Below, piece by piece: positions 1 to 12,976 of a stretch of 48,271 nt of DNA. The notes beneath the pieces were generated by a model that had not been told where the DNA came from, searched no databases, and was given only the letters and a program-made list of their open reading frames with translations. The stretch lies in contig NW_022205048.1 in assembly GCF_008831285.2 (NCBI RefSeq), positions 1 to 48,271 of the forward strand. The letters are read 5' to 3'. The translations under genes and the position numbers were made by a program. The stretch is from Nymphaea colorata (taxonomy: Eukaryota; Streptophyta; Magnoliopsida; Nymphaeales; Nymphaeaceae). Position 1 is the stretch's first letter, and the number at the start of each line of letters is the position of its first letter.

Positions 1-2608
1 CTAAATCATTTAACATGGATATAACAATAAGTCAAGTACATTCAATAAAGTATGCGTGATCATATGAATCACTTAAATCTGACTCGTATTGGTACGACTA
101 TAGTGCACGATCTAAAGGAATTGAAATTACAAGTTCGTATCAATACAAGTGCGATTTAAGTGATTCAAATGATCACACATACTTAATTGAATGTGCTTAA
201 CTTATTGTTACATCCATGTTGCTTGAATTAAGTGAACTGAAATCACAAGTTGTATGAAATGATGTGATTCGAGTGATTCATTTGGTGTCTTATAGTTAAC
301 CTAACGTGTTTCACTTTACATGTTATACATCCATGATCAATGATTTAAATAATAAACTCACAAGTTTATATGGATATAAAGGAGACCTATGCATTAGTTT
401 GATCCTTTCTAGTTTGTACGATAAGTTGAACATGTTGTTACATCTATAGTGATCGATGCACAAGTTCACATCAATACGAGTGGGATTTAAGTGATTCAAT
501 TGATCACGCATATTTATTGAATGTACTTAACTTGTGTTACATTTATTAAATGATTTAGTAAATTCAATCATAGGTTTATATGAAAATGAATGGGATTCGA
601 GTGATTCATTTGGTGTCTTACAGGTAACTTAATGTGTTTCACTTGTTATTACATACATTTGATCACTTATGTTTAATCGAGAGATTATGTGATTCATTTT
701 TACTTGTTCTTACATACATTTGATAATTATATTTAATGAATGTGCGTAACCATTTGTTACTACGTATAGAATGACTTAGTGCTTGAAAAAAGAAGTCCGT
801 TTGGAAATGAATGAGAGTCAAGTCACTATATTGTCCCTTATAGTTATCTAATGTATTTCACTTGTTATTACATCTATAATGAAAGATTTAAATGGTTGAA
901 ATCACAAGTTTATATGGATACAAATGGTTGAAGTCACTATATTTGTACTCGTGTAGTTAGTCCGATGAGTTGAATTTGTTGTTACATCTATAGGGAAAGT
1001 TCTAAAGGATTGAAATCACATGTTCGTACGAATACAAGTGAGATTTAAGTGATTCATATAATCATGCATACTTAATTGAATGTGTTTAACTTGTTGTTAC
1101 GTCTATAATAAATGATTTAGTAGATTGAAATCACAAGTTTGTGCGAAAATGAATGAGATTCGAGTTATTCATTTGGTGTCTTGTAGTTAACCTATTGTGT
1201 TTCACTTGTTATTACATCTTTGATCAATGATTTAAATGATTAAAACTTACAAGTTTGTATGAATATAAAGGAGACCATGCATTAGTTTGATCCCTTGTAG
1301 TTAGTTCAATAAGTTGAACTAGTTCTTACATCTATGGTGATTGATGTAAGGAATTGAAATCACAAGTTCGTATCAACACGAGTGGGATTTAAGTGATTCA
1401 TTTTATCACACATACGTAATTGAATGTGCTTAACTTGTTGTTACGTCTATATTAAATGATTTAGTAGATTAAAATCATAGGTTTGTATGAAAATGAATGA
1501 TATTGGGAGTGATTCATTTGGTGTCTTGTAAGTAACCTAATTTGTTTCACTTGTTATTACATATATTTGATCACTTATATTTAATTGAGAGATTAAGTGA
1601 TTCATTTTCACTTGTTATTACATATAATTGATCACTTGTATTTAATTGAATGTGCGTGACCATTTCTTACTTACGTATAGAATGACCTAGTGGCTTTCAT
1701 ACCAGAAGTTTGTTTGGAATACATATATAATGAATGATTTAAATGATTGAAATCACATGTTCATGTGGATACAAACGCGTGTAGTTAGTCCGATGAGTTG
1801 AATTTATTGTTACAACTATATAGTGCATGATCTAAATGATTGAAATGACAAGTTCGTATCAATACAAGTGCGATTTAAGTGAATCAAATGATCACACATA
1901 CTTTATTGAATGTGCTTAACTTGTTGTTACATCCATATTGCTAGATTAAGTGAATTCAAATCACAAGTTTGTGTGAAAATAAATGAAATTTGAGTGATTC
2001 ATTTGGTATCTTATAATTAACCTAATGTGTTTCACTCGTTATGACATCTATGATCAACGATTTAAATGATAAAAACTCACAAGTTTATATGGATGTAAAG
2101 GAGACCTATGGATTAGTTTAGTTTGATCCTTTGTAGTTTGTGTCATAATTTGAACATGTTGTTACATCTCATTCATTTGTATCCATACGCACACTAAATC
2201 ACTCGTCTCAATACGAGTGAGATTTAAGTGATTCATTTGATCACGCATACCTAATGGAATGTGCTTAACTTGTTGTTACGTCTATATTAAATGATTTAGT
2301 ATATTGAAATCATAGGTTTGTATGGAAATGAATGAGATTTGAGTGATTCATTTGGTGTCTTGTAGGTAACTTAATATGTTTCACTTGTTATTACATATAT
2401 TTGATCACATATATTTAATTGAGAGATTAAATGATTCATTTTCACTTGTCATTACATATATTTGATCAATATATCTAATTGAGTGTGCGTAGCCATTTGT
2501 TACATACGTATAGAATGACTTAGTGGCTTGAAATAAGAAGTTAGTTTGGAAATGAATGAGAGTCAGGTCATTAAGTTGGTCCCTTACAGTTAATCTAGTG
2601 CATTTCAC
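1..2608 (+). repeat. HOR unit 0, partial at its 5' end
   Basis: This unit enters at a point equal to position 22977 of the reference unit (22437-25592), inside the inverted segment, of which 1-98 remains. It then runs through the rest of block 1, block 2 and block 3. It is diverged: an extra A near 118, lost bases near 270-275, an extra TATA-like duplication near 1818 and many substitutions. It belongs to the heterogeneous left zone. Confidence 0.93.
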
Positions 2609-3700
2609 TTGTTATTACCTCTATAATGAATGATTTAAATGATTGAAATCGCAAGTTCATATGGATACAAATGGGATCTATGCATTACTTTGAATGCGTG
2701 TAATTAGTCCGATGAGTTGAATTTGTTGTTACATCTATAGTGAACGATCTAAAGGATTGAAATCACGCGTTCGTACCAATACAAGTGAGATTTAAATGAC
2801 ATATGATCATGCATGCTTAATTGAATGTTTTTAACTTGTTGTTACATCTATATTAAATGATTTAGTAGATCGAAATCACAAGTTTGTATGAAAATGAATG
2901 AGATTGGAGTGATTCATTTGTTGTCTAATGGTTTACCTAATGTGTTTCACTAGTTGTTACATTTATAAGATTCTTAATACGGATGTCCTTAACAAGTGAT
3001 TCATTTGTGTCATATAGTTAACCTAATGTGTTTCACTTGTAATTTAAATGAGTGTCCTTAACAAGTGAATGAGGTTAACAATAGGGCACCAATTGAATCA
3101 CTCAAATCTCATTCATTTTCATGCAAGCCTGTGATTTCAATCTACTAAATCATTTAACATGGATATAACAATAAGTCAAGTACATTCAATAAAGTATGCG
3201 TGATCATATGGATCACTTAAATCTGACTCGTATTCGTACGACTATAGTGCACGATCTAAAGGATTGAAATTACAAGTTCGTATCAATACAAGTGCGATTT
3301 AAGTGATTCAAATGATCACACATACTTAATTGAATGTGCTTAACTTATTGTTACATCCATGTTTCTTGATTAAGTGAACTGAAATCACAAGTTTGTATGA
3401 AAATGAATGTGATTCGAGTGATTCTTCTAGTGTCTTATAGTTAACCAAACTTGTTTCACATGTTATTACATCCATGATCAATGATTTAAATAATTAAAAC
3501 TCACAAGTTTATATGGATATAAAGGAGGCCTATGCATTAGTTTGATGCTTTTAGTTTGTACGATAAGTTGACCATGTTGTTACATCTATAGTGATCGATG
3601 CACAAGTTCACATCAATACGAGTGGGATTTAAGTGATTCAATTGATCACGCATATTTAATTGAATGTACTTAACTTGTTGTTACGTTTAGTGTATTTCAC
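2609..3700 (+). repeat. HOR unit 1, internally deleted (1,092 bp)
   Basis: The unit keeps gamma1, alpha1, beta1, the inverted segment (3059-3242), alpha2, beta2, gamma2 and alpha3. It then jumps at about 3689 from the first 15 bases of beta3 to the last ~11 bases of the block 3 terminal beta. About 2,060 bp of the canonical unit are missing. The two joined sites share only about two bases, unlike the other shortened units. Confidence 0.92.
3681..3700 (+). other. Deletion junction in unit 1 (beta3 start to beta10 end)
   Basis: TTACGTTTA from beta3 is followed directly by GTGTATTTCAC from the end of beta10. The two source sites share only about TA at the join. The event removes ~2,060 bp. Confidence 0.87.
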
Positions 3701-6700
3701 TTGTTATTACATCTATAATGAATGATTTAAATGATTGAAATCAAAGTTCTTATGGATACAAATGGGATCTATGCATTACTTTGAATGCGTGTAATTAGTC
3801 CGATGAGTTGAATTTGTTGTTACATCTATAGTGAACGATCTCAAGGATTAAAATCACGAGTTCGTACCAATACAAGTGAGATTTAAATGATTCATATGAT
3901 CATGCATGCTTAATTGAATGTGTTTAAATTGTTGTTACATCTATATTAAATGATTTAGTAGATCGAAATCACAAGTTTGTATGAAAATGAATGAGATTCG
4001 AGTAATTCATTTGTTATCTTATGGTTTACCTAATGTGTTTCACTAGTTGTTACATTTATAATAATTCTTAATACGGATGTCCTTAACAAGTGATTCATTT
4101 GGTGTCATATAGTTAACCTAATGTGTCTCAACTCGTAATTTAATTGAATGTGCTTAACAAGTGAATTAGGTTAACAATAGGGCACCAAATGAATCACTCA
4201 AATCTCATTCATTTTCATGCAAGCCTGTGATTTCAGTCTACTAAATCATTTAACATGGATATAACAATAAGTCAAGTACATTCAATAAAGTATGCGTGAT
4301 CATATGAATCACTTAAATCTGACTCGTATTGGTACGACTATAGTGCATGATCTAAAGGATTGAAATTACAAGTTCGTATCAATACAAGTGCGATTTAAGT
4401 GATTCAAATGATCACACATACTTAATTGAATGTGCTTAACTTATTGTTACATCCATGTTGCTTGATTAAGTGAACTGAAATCACAAGTTTGTATGAAAAT
4501 GAATGTGATTCGAGTGATTCATTTGGTGTCTTATAGTTAACCTAACGTGTTTCACGTGTTTCACATGTTATCACATCCATGATCAATGATTTAAATAATT
4601 AAAACTCACAAGTTTATATGGATATAAATGAGACCTATGCATTAGTTTGATCCTTTCTAGTTTGTATGATAAGTTGAACATGTTGTTACATCTATAGTGA
4701 TCGACGCACAAGTTCACATCAATACGAATGGGATTTAAGTGATTCAATTGATAACGCATATTTAATTGAATGTACTTAACTTGTTGTTACGTTTATATTA
4801 AATGATTTAGTAAATTCAAATCATAGGTTTATATGAAAATGAATGGGATTCGAGTGATTCATTCGGTGTCTTACAGGTAACTTAATGTGTTTCACTTGTT
4901 ATTACATACATTTGATCACTTATGTTTAATCGAGAGATTATGTGATTCATTTTTACTTGTTCTTACATACATTTGATAACTTATATTTAATTGAATGTGC
5001 GTAACCATTTGTTACATACGTATAGAATGACTTAGTGGCTTGAAAAAAGAAGTCCGTTTGGAAATGAATGAGAGTCAAGTCACTATATTGGTCCCTTATA
5101 GTTAGTCTAATGTATTTCACTTGTTATTACATCTATAATGAATGATTTAAATGGTTGAAATCACAAGTTTATATGGATACAAATGGTTGAAGTCACTATA
5201 TTTGTACACGTGTAGTTAGTCCGATGAGTTGAATTTGTTGTTACATCTATAGGGAACGTTCTAAAGGATTGAAATCACATGTTTGTACGAATACAAGTGA
5301 AATTTAAGTGATTCATATAATCACGCATACTTAATTGAATGTGTTTAACTTGTTGTTATGTCTATAATAAATGATTTAGTAGATTGAAATCACAAGTTTG
5401 TGCGAAAATGAATGAGATTCGAGTGATTCATTTGGTGTCTTGTAGTTAACCTATTGTGTTTCACTTGTTATTACATCTTTGATCAATGATTTAAATGATT
5501 AAAACTTACAAGTTTGTATGGATATAAAGGAGACCTATGCATTAGTTTGATCCCTTGTAGTTAGTTCAATAAGTTGAACTAGCTCTTACATTTATGGTGA
5601 TCGATGTAAGGATTGAAATCGCAAGTTCGTATCAATACGAGCGGGATTTAAGTGATTCATTTTATCACACATACATAATTGAATGTGCTTAACTTGTTGT
5701 TACGTTTATATTAAATGATTTAGTAGATTAAAATCATAGGTTTGTATGAAAATGAATGATATTGGAGTGATTCATTTGGTGTCTTGTAAGTAACCAATGT
5801 GTTTCGCTTGTTATTACATATATTTGATCACTTATATTTAATTGAGAGATTAAGTGATTCATTTTCACTTGTTATTACATATAATTGATCACTTGCATTT
5901 AATTGAATGCGCGTGACCATTTCTTACTTACGTATAGAATGACCTAGTGGCTTTGATACAGAAGTTCGTTTGGAATACATATATAATGAATGATTTAAAT
6001 GATTGAAATCACATGTTCATGTGGATACAAACGCGTGTAGTTAGTCCGATGAGTTGAATTTATTGTTACAACTATAGTGCACGATCTAAATGATTGAAAT
6101 CACAAGTTCGTATCAATACAAGTACGATTTAAGTGATTCAAATGATCACACATACTTAATTGAATGTGCTTAACTTGTTGTTACATCCATTTTGCTAGAT
6201 TAAGTGAATTCAAATCATAAGCTTGTGTGAAAATAAATGAGATTTGAGTGATTCATTTGGTGTCTTATAATTAACCTAATGTGTTTCACTCGTTATGACA
6301 TCTATGATCAACGATTTAAACGATAAAAACTCACAAGTTTATATGGATGTAAAGGAGACCTATGGATTAGTTTATTAGTTTGATCCCTTGTAGTTTGTTC
6401 ATAAGTTGAACATGTTGTTACATCTCATTCATTTGTATCCATACGCACAATAAATCACTCGTCCAATACGAGTGAGAATTAAGTGATTCATTTGATCATG
6501 CATACTTAATTGAATGTGCTTAACTTGTTGTTACGTCTATATTAAATGATTTAGTATATTGAAATCATAGGTTTGTATGGAAATTAATGAGATTTAAGTG
6601 ATTCATTTGGTGCCTTGTGGTAACCTAATATGTTTCACTTGTTATTACATATATTTGATCACTATATTTAATTGAAGATTAAATGATTCATTTTACTTGT

Positions 6701-6858
6701 TATTAATATATTTGATCAATATATTTAGTTGAGTGTACGTAGCCATTTGTTACATACGTATAGAAGGACTTAGTGGCTTGAAATAAGAAGTTCGTTTGGA
6801 AATGAATGAGAGTCAGGTCATTAAGTTGGTCCCTTACAGTTAATCTAGTGTATTTCAC
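3701..6858 (+). repeat. HOR unit 2, full length (3,158 bp), diverged
   Basis: All three blocks are present, with the inverted segment at 4155-4338. Small differences include a 9 bp tandem duplication of GTGTTTCAC at 4547-4564, a 3 bp insertion near 6372, and several one-base losses near 6590-6720. It shares several variants with the next unit. Confidence 0.93.
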
Positions 6859-9436
6859 TTGTTATTACATCTATAATGAATGATTTAAATGATTGAAATC
6901 GCAAGTTCGTATGGATACAAATGGGATCTATGCATTACTTTGAATGCGTGTAATTAGTCCGATGAGTTGAATTTGTTGTTACATCTATAGTGAACGATTA
7001 AAGGATTGAAATCACGCGTCCGTACCAATACAAGTGAGATTTAAATGATTCATATGATCATGCATGCTTAATTGAATGTGTTTAACTTGTTGTTACATGT
7101 ATATTAAATGATTTAGTAGATTGAAATCACAAGTTTGTTTGAAAATGAATGAGATTCGAGTGATTCATTTGTGTCTTATGGTTTACCTAATGTGTTTCAC
7201 TAGTTGTTACATTTATAATGATTCTTAATACGGATGTCCTTAACAAGTGATTCATTTGGTGTCATATAGTTAACCTAATGTGTTTCACTTGTAATTTAAT
7301 TGAATGTGCTTAACAAGTGAATTAGGTTAACAATAGGGCAACAAATGAATCACTCAAATCTCATTCATTTTCATGCAAGCCTGTGATTTCAATCTACTAA
7401 ATCATTTAACATGGATATAGCAATAAGTCAAGTACATTCAATAAAGTATGCGTGATCATATGAATCACTTAAATCTGACTCGTATTGGTACGACTATAGT
7501 GCACGATCTAAAGGATTGAAATTACAAGTTCGTATCAATACAAGTGCGATTTAAGTGATTCAAATGATCACACATACTTAATTGAATGTACTTAACTTAT
7601 TGTTACATCCATGTTGCTTGATTAAGTGAACTGAAATCACAAGTTTGTATGAAAATGAATGTGATTCGATGATTCATTTGGTGTCTTATAGTTAACCTAA
7701 CGTGTTTCACATGTTATTACATCCATGATCAATGATTTAAATAGTTAAAACTCACAAGTTTATATGAATATAAAGGAGACCTATGCATTAGTTTGATCCT
7801 TTCTAGTTTGTACGATAAGTTGAACATGTTGTTACATCTATAGTGATTGATGCACAAGTTACATCAATACGAGTGGGATTTAAGTGATAAAATTGATCAC
7901 ACATATTTAATTGAACGTACTTAACTTGTTGTTACGTTTATATTAAACGATTTAGTAAATTCAAATCATAGGTTTATATGAAAATGAATGGGATTCGAGT
8001 GATTCATTTTGTGTCTTGTAGTTAACCTATTATGTTTCACTTGTTATTACATCTTTGATCAATGATTTAAATGATTAAAACTTACCAGTTTGTATGGATT
8101 TAAAGGAGACCTATGCATTAGTTTGATCCCTTGTAGTTAGTTCAATAAGTTGAACTAGTTCTTACATCTATGGTGATCGATGTAAGGAATTGAAATCACA
8201 AGTTCGTATCAGTACAGTGGGATTTAAGTGATTCATTTTATCACACATACATAATTGAATGTCCTTAACTTGTTGTTACGTTTATATTAAATGATTTAGT
8301 AGATTAAAATCATAGGTTTGTATGAAAATGAATGATATTGGAGTGATTCATTTGGTGTCTTGTAAGTAACTAATGTGTTTCACTTGTTATTACATATATT
8401 TCGTCACTTATATTTAATTGAGAGATTAAGTGATTCATTTTCACTTGTTATTACATATAATTGATCACTTGTATTTAATTGAATGCGCGTGACCATTTCT
8501 TACTTACGTATAGAATGACCTAGTGGCTTTGATACCAGAAGTTCGTTTGGAATACATATATAATGAATGATTTAAATGATTGAAATCACATGTTCATGTG
8601 GATACAAACGCGTGTAGTTAGTCCGATGAGTTGAATTTATTGTTACAACTATAGTGCATGATCTAAATGATTGAAATCACAAGTTCGTATCAATACAAGT
8701 GCGATTTAAGTGATTCAAATGATCACACATACTTAATTGAATGTGCTTAACTTGTTGTTACATCCATATTGCTAGATTAAGTGAATTCAAATCACAAGTT
8801 TGTGTGAAAATAAATGAGATTTGAGTGATTCATTTGGTGTCTTATAATTAACCTAATGTGTTTCACTCGTTATGACATCTATGATCAACGATTTAAACGA
8901 TAAAAACTCACAAGTTTATATGGATGTAAAGGAGACCTATGGATTAGTTTAGTTTGATCCCTTGTAGTTTGTTCAATAAGTTGAACATGTTGTTACATCT
9001 TATTCATTTGTATCCATACGCACACTAAATCACTCGTCTCAATACGAGTGAGATTAAGTGATTCATTTGATCACGCATACTTAATTGAATGTGCTTAACT
9101 TGTTGTTACGTCTATATTAAATGATTTAGTATATTGAAATCATAGGTTTGTATGGAAATGAATGAGATTTGAGTAATTCATTTGGTGTCTTGTAGGTAAC
9201 CTAATATGTTTCACTTGTTATTACATATATTTGATCACATATATTTAATTGAGAGATTAAATATTCATTTTCACTTGTTATTAATATATTTGATCAATAT
9301 ATTTAATTGAGTGTACGTAGCCATTTGTTACATACGTATAGAATGACTTAGTGGCTTGAAATAAGAAGTTCGTTTGGAAATGAATGAGAGTCAGGTCATT
9401 AAGTTGGTCCCTTACAGTTAATCTAGTGTATTTCAC
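6859..9436 (+). repeat. HOR unit 3, shortened by beta3/beta5 fusion (2,578 bp)
   Basis: The inverted segment lies at 7311-7494. A monomer starting as beta3 ends as beta5 (switch between about 7991 and 8015). This removes the first delta module, beta4, gamma4 and alpha4. The beta3-to-beta5 distance in the reference unit is 569 bp; the remaining few missing bases are scattered one-base losses. Confidence 0.92.
7991..8015 (+). other. Recombination junction in unit 3 (beta3/beta5)
   Basis: The upstream half has the beta3-specific ATGGGATTCGAG and the downstream half the beta5-specific TCTTGTAGTTAACC. The switch falls in the stretch shared by both paralogues, as expected for an exchange between homologous monomers 569 bp apart. 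Confidence 0.87.
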
Positions 9437-10451
9437 TTGTTATTACATCTATAATGAATGATTTAAATGATTGAAATCGTAAGTTCATATGGATACAAAT
9501 GAGATCTATGCATTACTTTGAATGCGTGCAATTAGTCCGATGAGTTGAATTTGTTGTTACTCTATATGAACGATCTAAAGGATGAAATCACGCATTCGTA
9601 CCAATACAAGTGAGATTTAAATGATTCATATGATCATGCATGCTTAATCGAATGTGTTTAACTTGTTGTTACATCTATATTAAATGCTTTAGTAGATCGA
9701 AATCACAAGTTTGTATGAAAATGAATGAGATTCGAGTGATTCATTTGGTGTCTTATGGTTTACCTAATGTGTTTCACTAGTTGTTACCTTTATATGATTC
9801 TTAATACGGATGTCCTTAACAAGTGATTCATTTGGTGTCATATAGTTAACCTAATGTGTTTCGCTTGTAATTTAATTGAATGTGCTTAACAAGTGAATTA
9901 GGTTAACAATAGGGCACCAAATGAATCACTTAAATCTCATTCATTTTCATGCAAGCCTGTGATTTCAATCTACTAAATCATTTAACATGGATATAACAAT
10001 AAGTCAAGTACATTCAATAAAGTATGCGTGATCATATGAATCACTTAAATCTGACTCGTATTGGTACCACTATATTCACGATCTAAAGGATTGAAATTAC
10101 AAGTTCGTTCAATACAAGTGCGATTTAAGTGATTCAAATGATCACACATACTTAATTGAATGTGCTTAACTTATTGTTACATCCATGTTGCTTGATTAAG
10201 TGAACTGAAATCACAAGTTTGTATGAAAATGAATGTAATTCGAGTGATTCATTTGGTGTCTTATAGTTAACCTAACGTGTTTCACATGTTATTACATTCA
10301 TGATCAATGATTTAAATAATTAAAACTCACAAGTTTATATGGATATAAAGGAGACCTATGCATTAGTTTGATCCTTTCTAGTTTGTATGATAAGTTGAAC
10401 ATGTTGTTACATCTATAATGATCGATGCAACACGTTCACATCAATACGAGT

Positions 10452-10460
10452 GGGATTTGA
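10452..10460 (+). other. Recombination junction in unit 4 (alpha3/beta3, 115 bp loss)
   Basis: GGGATTT of alpha3 is followed by GAGTGATTCATTTGGTG of beta3. In the reference the equivalent GGGATT sites are at 23457 and 23572, exactly 115 bp apart, so one monomer length was lost between different classes. Confidence 0.85.
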
Positions 10461-11605
10461 GTGATTCATTTGGTGTCTTACAGGTAACTTAATGTGTTTC
10501 ACTTGTTATTACATACATTTGATCACTTATGTTTAATCGAGAGATTATGTGATTCATTTTTACTTGTCCTTACATACATTTGATAACTTATATTTAATTG
10601 AATGTGCATAACCATTTGTTACATACGTATAGAATGACTTAGTGGCTTGAAAAAAGAAGTCCGTTTGGAAATGAATGAGAGTCAAGTCACTATATTGGTC
10701 CCTTATAGTTAATCTAATGTATTTCACTTGTTATTACATATATAATGAATGATTTAAATGGTTGAAATCACAAGTTTATATGGATACAAATGGTTGAAGT
10801 CACTATATTTGTACACGTGTAGTTAGTCCGATGAGTTGAATTTGTTGTTACATCTATAGGGAACGTTCTAAAGGATTGAAATCACATATTCGTACGAATA
10901 CAAGTGAGATTTAAGTGATTCATATAATCATGCATACTTAATTGAATGTGTTAACTTGTTGTTACGTCTATAATAAATGATTTAGTAGATTGAAATCACA
11001 AGTTTGTGCGAAAATGAATGAGATTCGAGTGATTCATTTGGTGTCTTGTAGTTAACCTATTGTGTTTCACTTGTTATTACATCTTTGATCAATGATTTAA
11101 ATGATTAAAACTTACAAGTTTGTATGGAATAAAGGAGACCTATGCATTAGTTTGATCCCTTGTAGTTAGTTCAATAAGTTGAACTAGTTCTTACATCTAT
11201 GGTGATCGATGTAAGGAATTGAAATCACAAGTTCGTATCAATACGAGTGGATTTAAGTGATTCATTTTATCACACATACGTAATTGAATGTGCTAACTTG
11301 TTGTTACGTCTATATTAAATGATTTAGTAGATTAAAATCATAGGTTTGTATGAAAATGAATGATATTGGAGTGATTCATTTGTGTCTTGTAAGTAACCTA
11401 ATGTGTTTCACTTGTTATTACATATATTTGATCACTTATATTTAATTGAGAGATTAAGTGATTCATTTTCACTTGTTATTACATATAATTGATCACTTGT
11501 ATTTAATTGAATGTGCGTGACCATTTCTTACTTACGTATAGAATGACCTAGTGCTTTGATACCAGAAGTTCGTTTGGAATACATATATAATGAATGATTT
11601 AAATG

Positions 11606-12670
11606 ATTGAAATCACATGTTCATGTGGATACAAACGCGTGTAGTTAGTCCGATGAGTTGAATTTATTGTTACAACTATAGTGCACGATCTAAATGATTG
11701 AAATCACAATTCGTATCAATACAAGTGCGATTTAAGTGATTCAAATGATCACACATACTTAATTGAATGTGCTTAACTTGTTGTTACATCCATATTGCAG
11801 ATTAAGTGAATTAAATCACAAGTTTGTGTGAAAATAAATGAGATTTGAGTGATTCATTTGGTGTCTTATAATTAACCTAATGTTTCACTCGTTATGAATC
11901 TATGATCAACGATTTAAACGATAAAAACTCACAAGTTTATATGATGTAAAGGAGACCTATGGATTGTTTAGTTTGATCCCTTGTAGTTTGTTCAATAAGT
12001 TGAACATGTTGTTACATCTCATTCATTTGAATATCCTTATGCACACTAAATCACTGGTCTCAATACGAGTGGATTTAAGTGATTCATTTGATCACGCATA
12101 CTTAATTGAATGTGCTTAACTTATTGTTACGTCTATATTAATTGAAATCACATGTTCATGTGGATACAAACGCGTGTAGTTAGTCCGATGAGTTGAATTT
12201 ATTGTTACAACTATAGTGCACGATCTAAATGGTTGAAATCACAATTCGTATCAATACAAGTGCGATTTAAGTGATTCAAATGATCACACATACTTAATTG
12301 AATGTGCTTAACTTGTTGTTACATCCATATTGCAGATTAAGTGAATTAAATCACAAGTTTGTGTGAAAATAAATGAGATTTGAGTGATTATTTGGTGTCT
12401 TATAATTAACCTAATGTTTCACTCGTTATGAATCTATGATCAACGATTTAAACGATAAAAACTCACAAGTTTATATGATGTAAAGGAGACCTATGGATTA
12501 GTTTAGTTTGATCCTTGTAGTTTGTTCAATAAGTTGAACATGTTGTTACATCTCATTCATTTGTATCCATACGCACACTAAATACTCGTCTCAATACGAG
12601 TGGATTTAAGTGATTCATTTGATCACGCATACTTAATTGAATGTGCTTAACTTTTGTTACGTCTATATTA
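11606..12670 (+). repeat. Local tandem duplication of ~535 bp within block 3 of unit 4
   Basis: Copy 1 is 11606-12140 and copy 2 is 12141-12670. Each runs from the gamma6 core through alpha6, beta8, gamma7 and alpha7 to the start of beta9. The junction at 12140/12141 joins GTCTATATTA to ATTGAAATCACATG. Both copies share losses not seen in other units, including a shortened TTGCAGATTAAG, ATGAATCTATG and TATATGATGTAAAGG. Confidence 0.9.
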
Positions 12671-12976
12671 ATGATTTATTTGATCATAGTTTGTATGAAA
12701 TGAATGAGTTTGAGTGATTCATTTGGTGTCTTGTAGGTAACTATATGTTTCACTTGTTATTACATATATTTGATCACATATATTTAATTGAGAGATTAAT
12801 GATTCATTTTCACTTGTTATTACATATATTTGATCAATATATTTAATTGAGTGTGCGTAGCCATTTGTTACATACGTATAGAATGACTTAGTGGCTTGAA
12901 ATAAGAAGTTCGTTTGGAAATGAATGAGAGTCAGGTCATTAAGTTGGTCCCTTACAGTTAATCTAGTGTATTTCAC

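Larger units (their letters stand above)
9437..12976 (+). repeat. HOR unit 4, rearranged: 115 bp loss and ~535 bp tandem duplication (3,540 bp)
   Basis: The inverted segment is at 9887-10070. At 10452-10460 alpha3 passes directly into the second half of beta3, dropping one monomer length. In block 3 a ~535 bp stretch is present twice (11606-12140 and 12141-12670). The unit also has many scattered one-base losses, about 36 by length bookkeeping. Confidence 0.9.

Noticed and set aside
323-511. Minus-strand open frame of 62 codons with an ATG start.
   Set aside because: It lies across gamma2 and alpha3 repeat sequence and is open only in this diverged unit. It has no recognisable domain.
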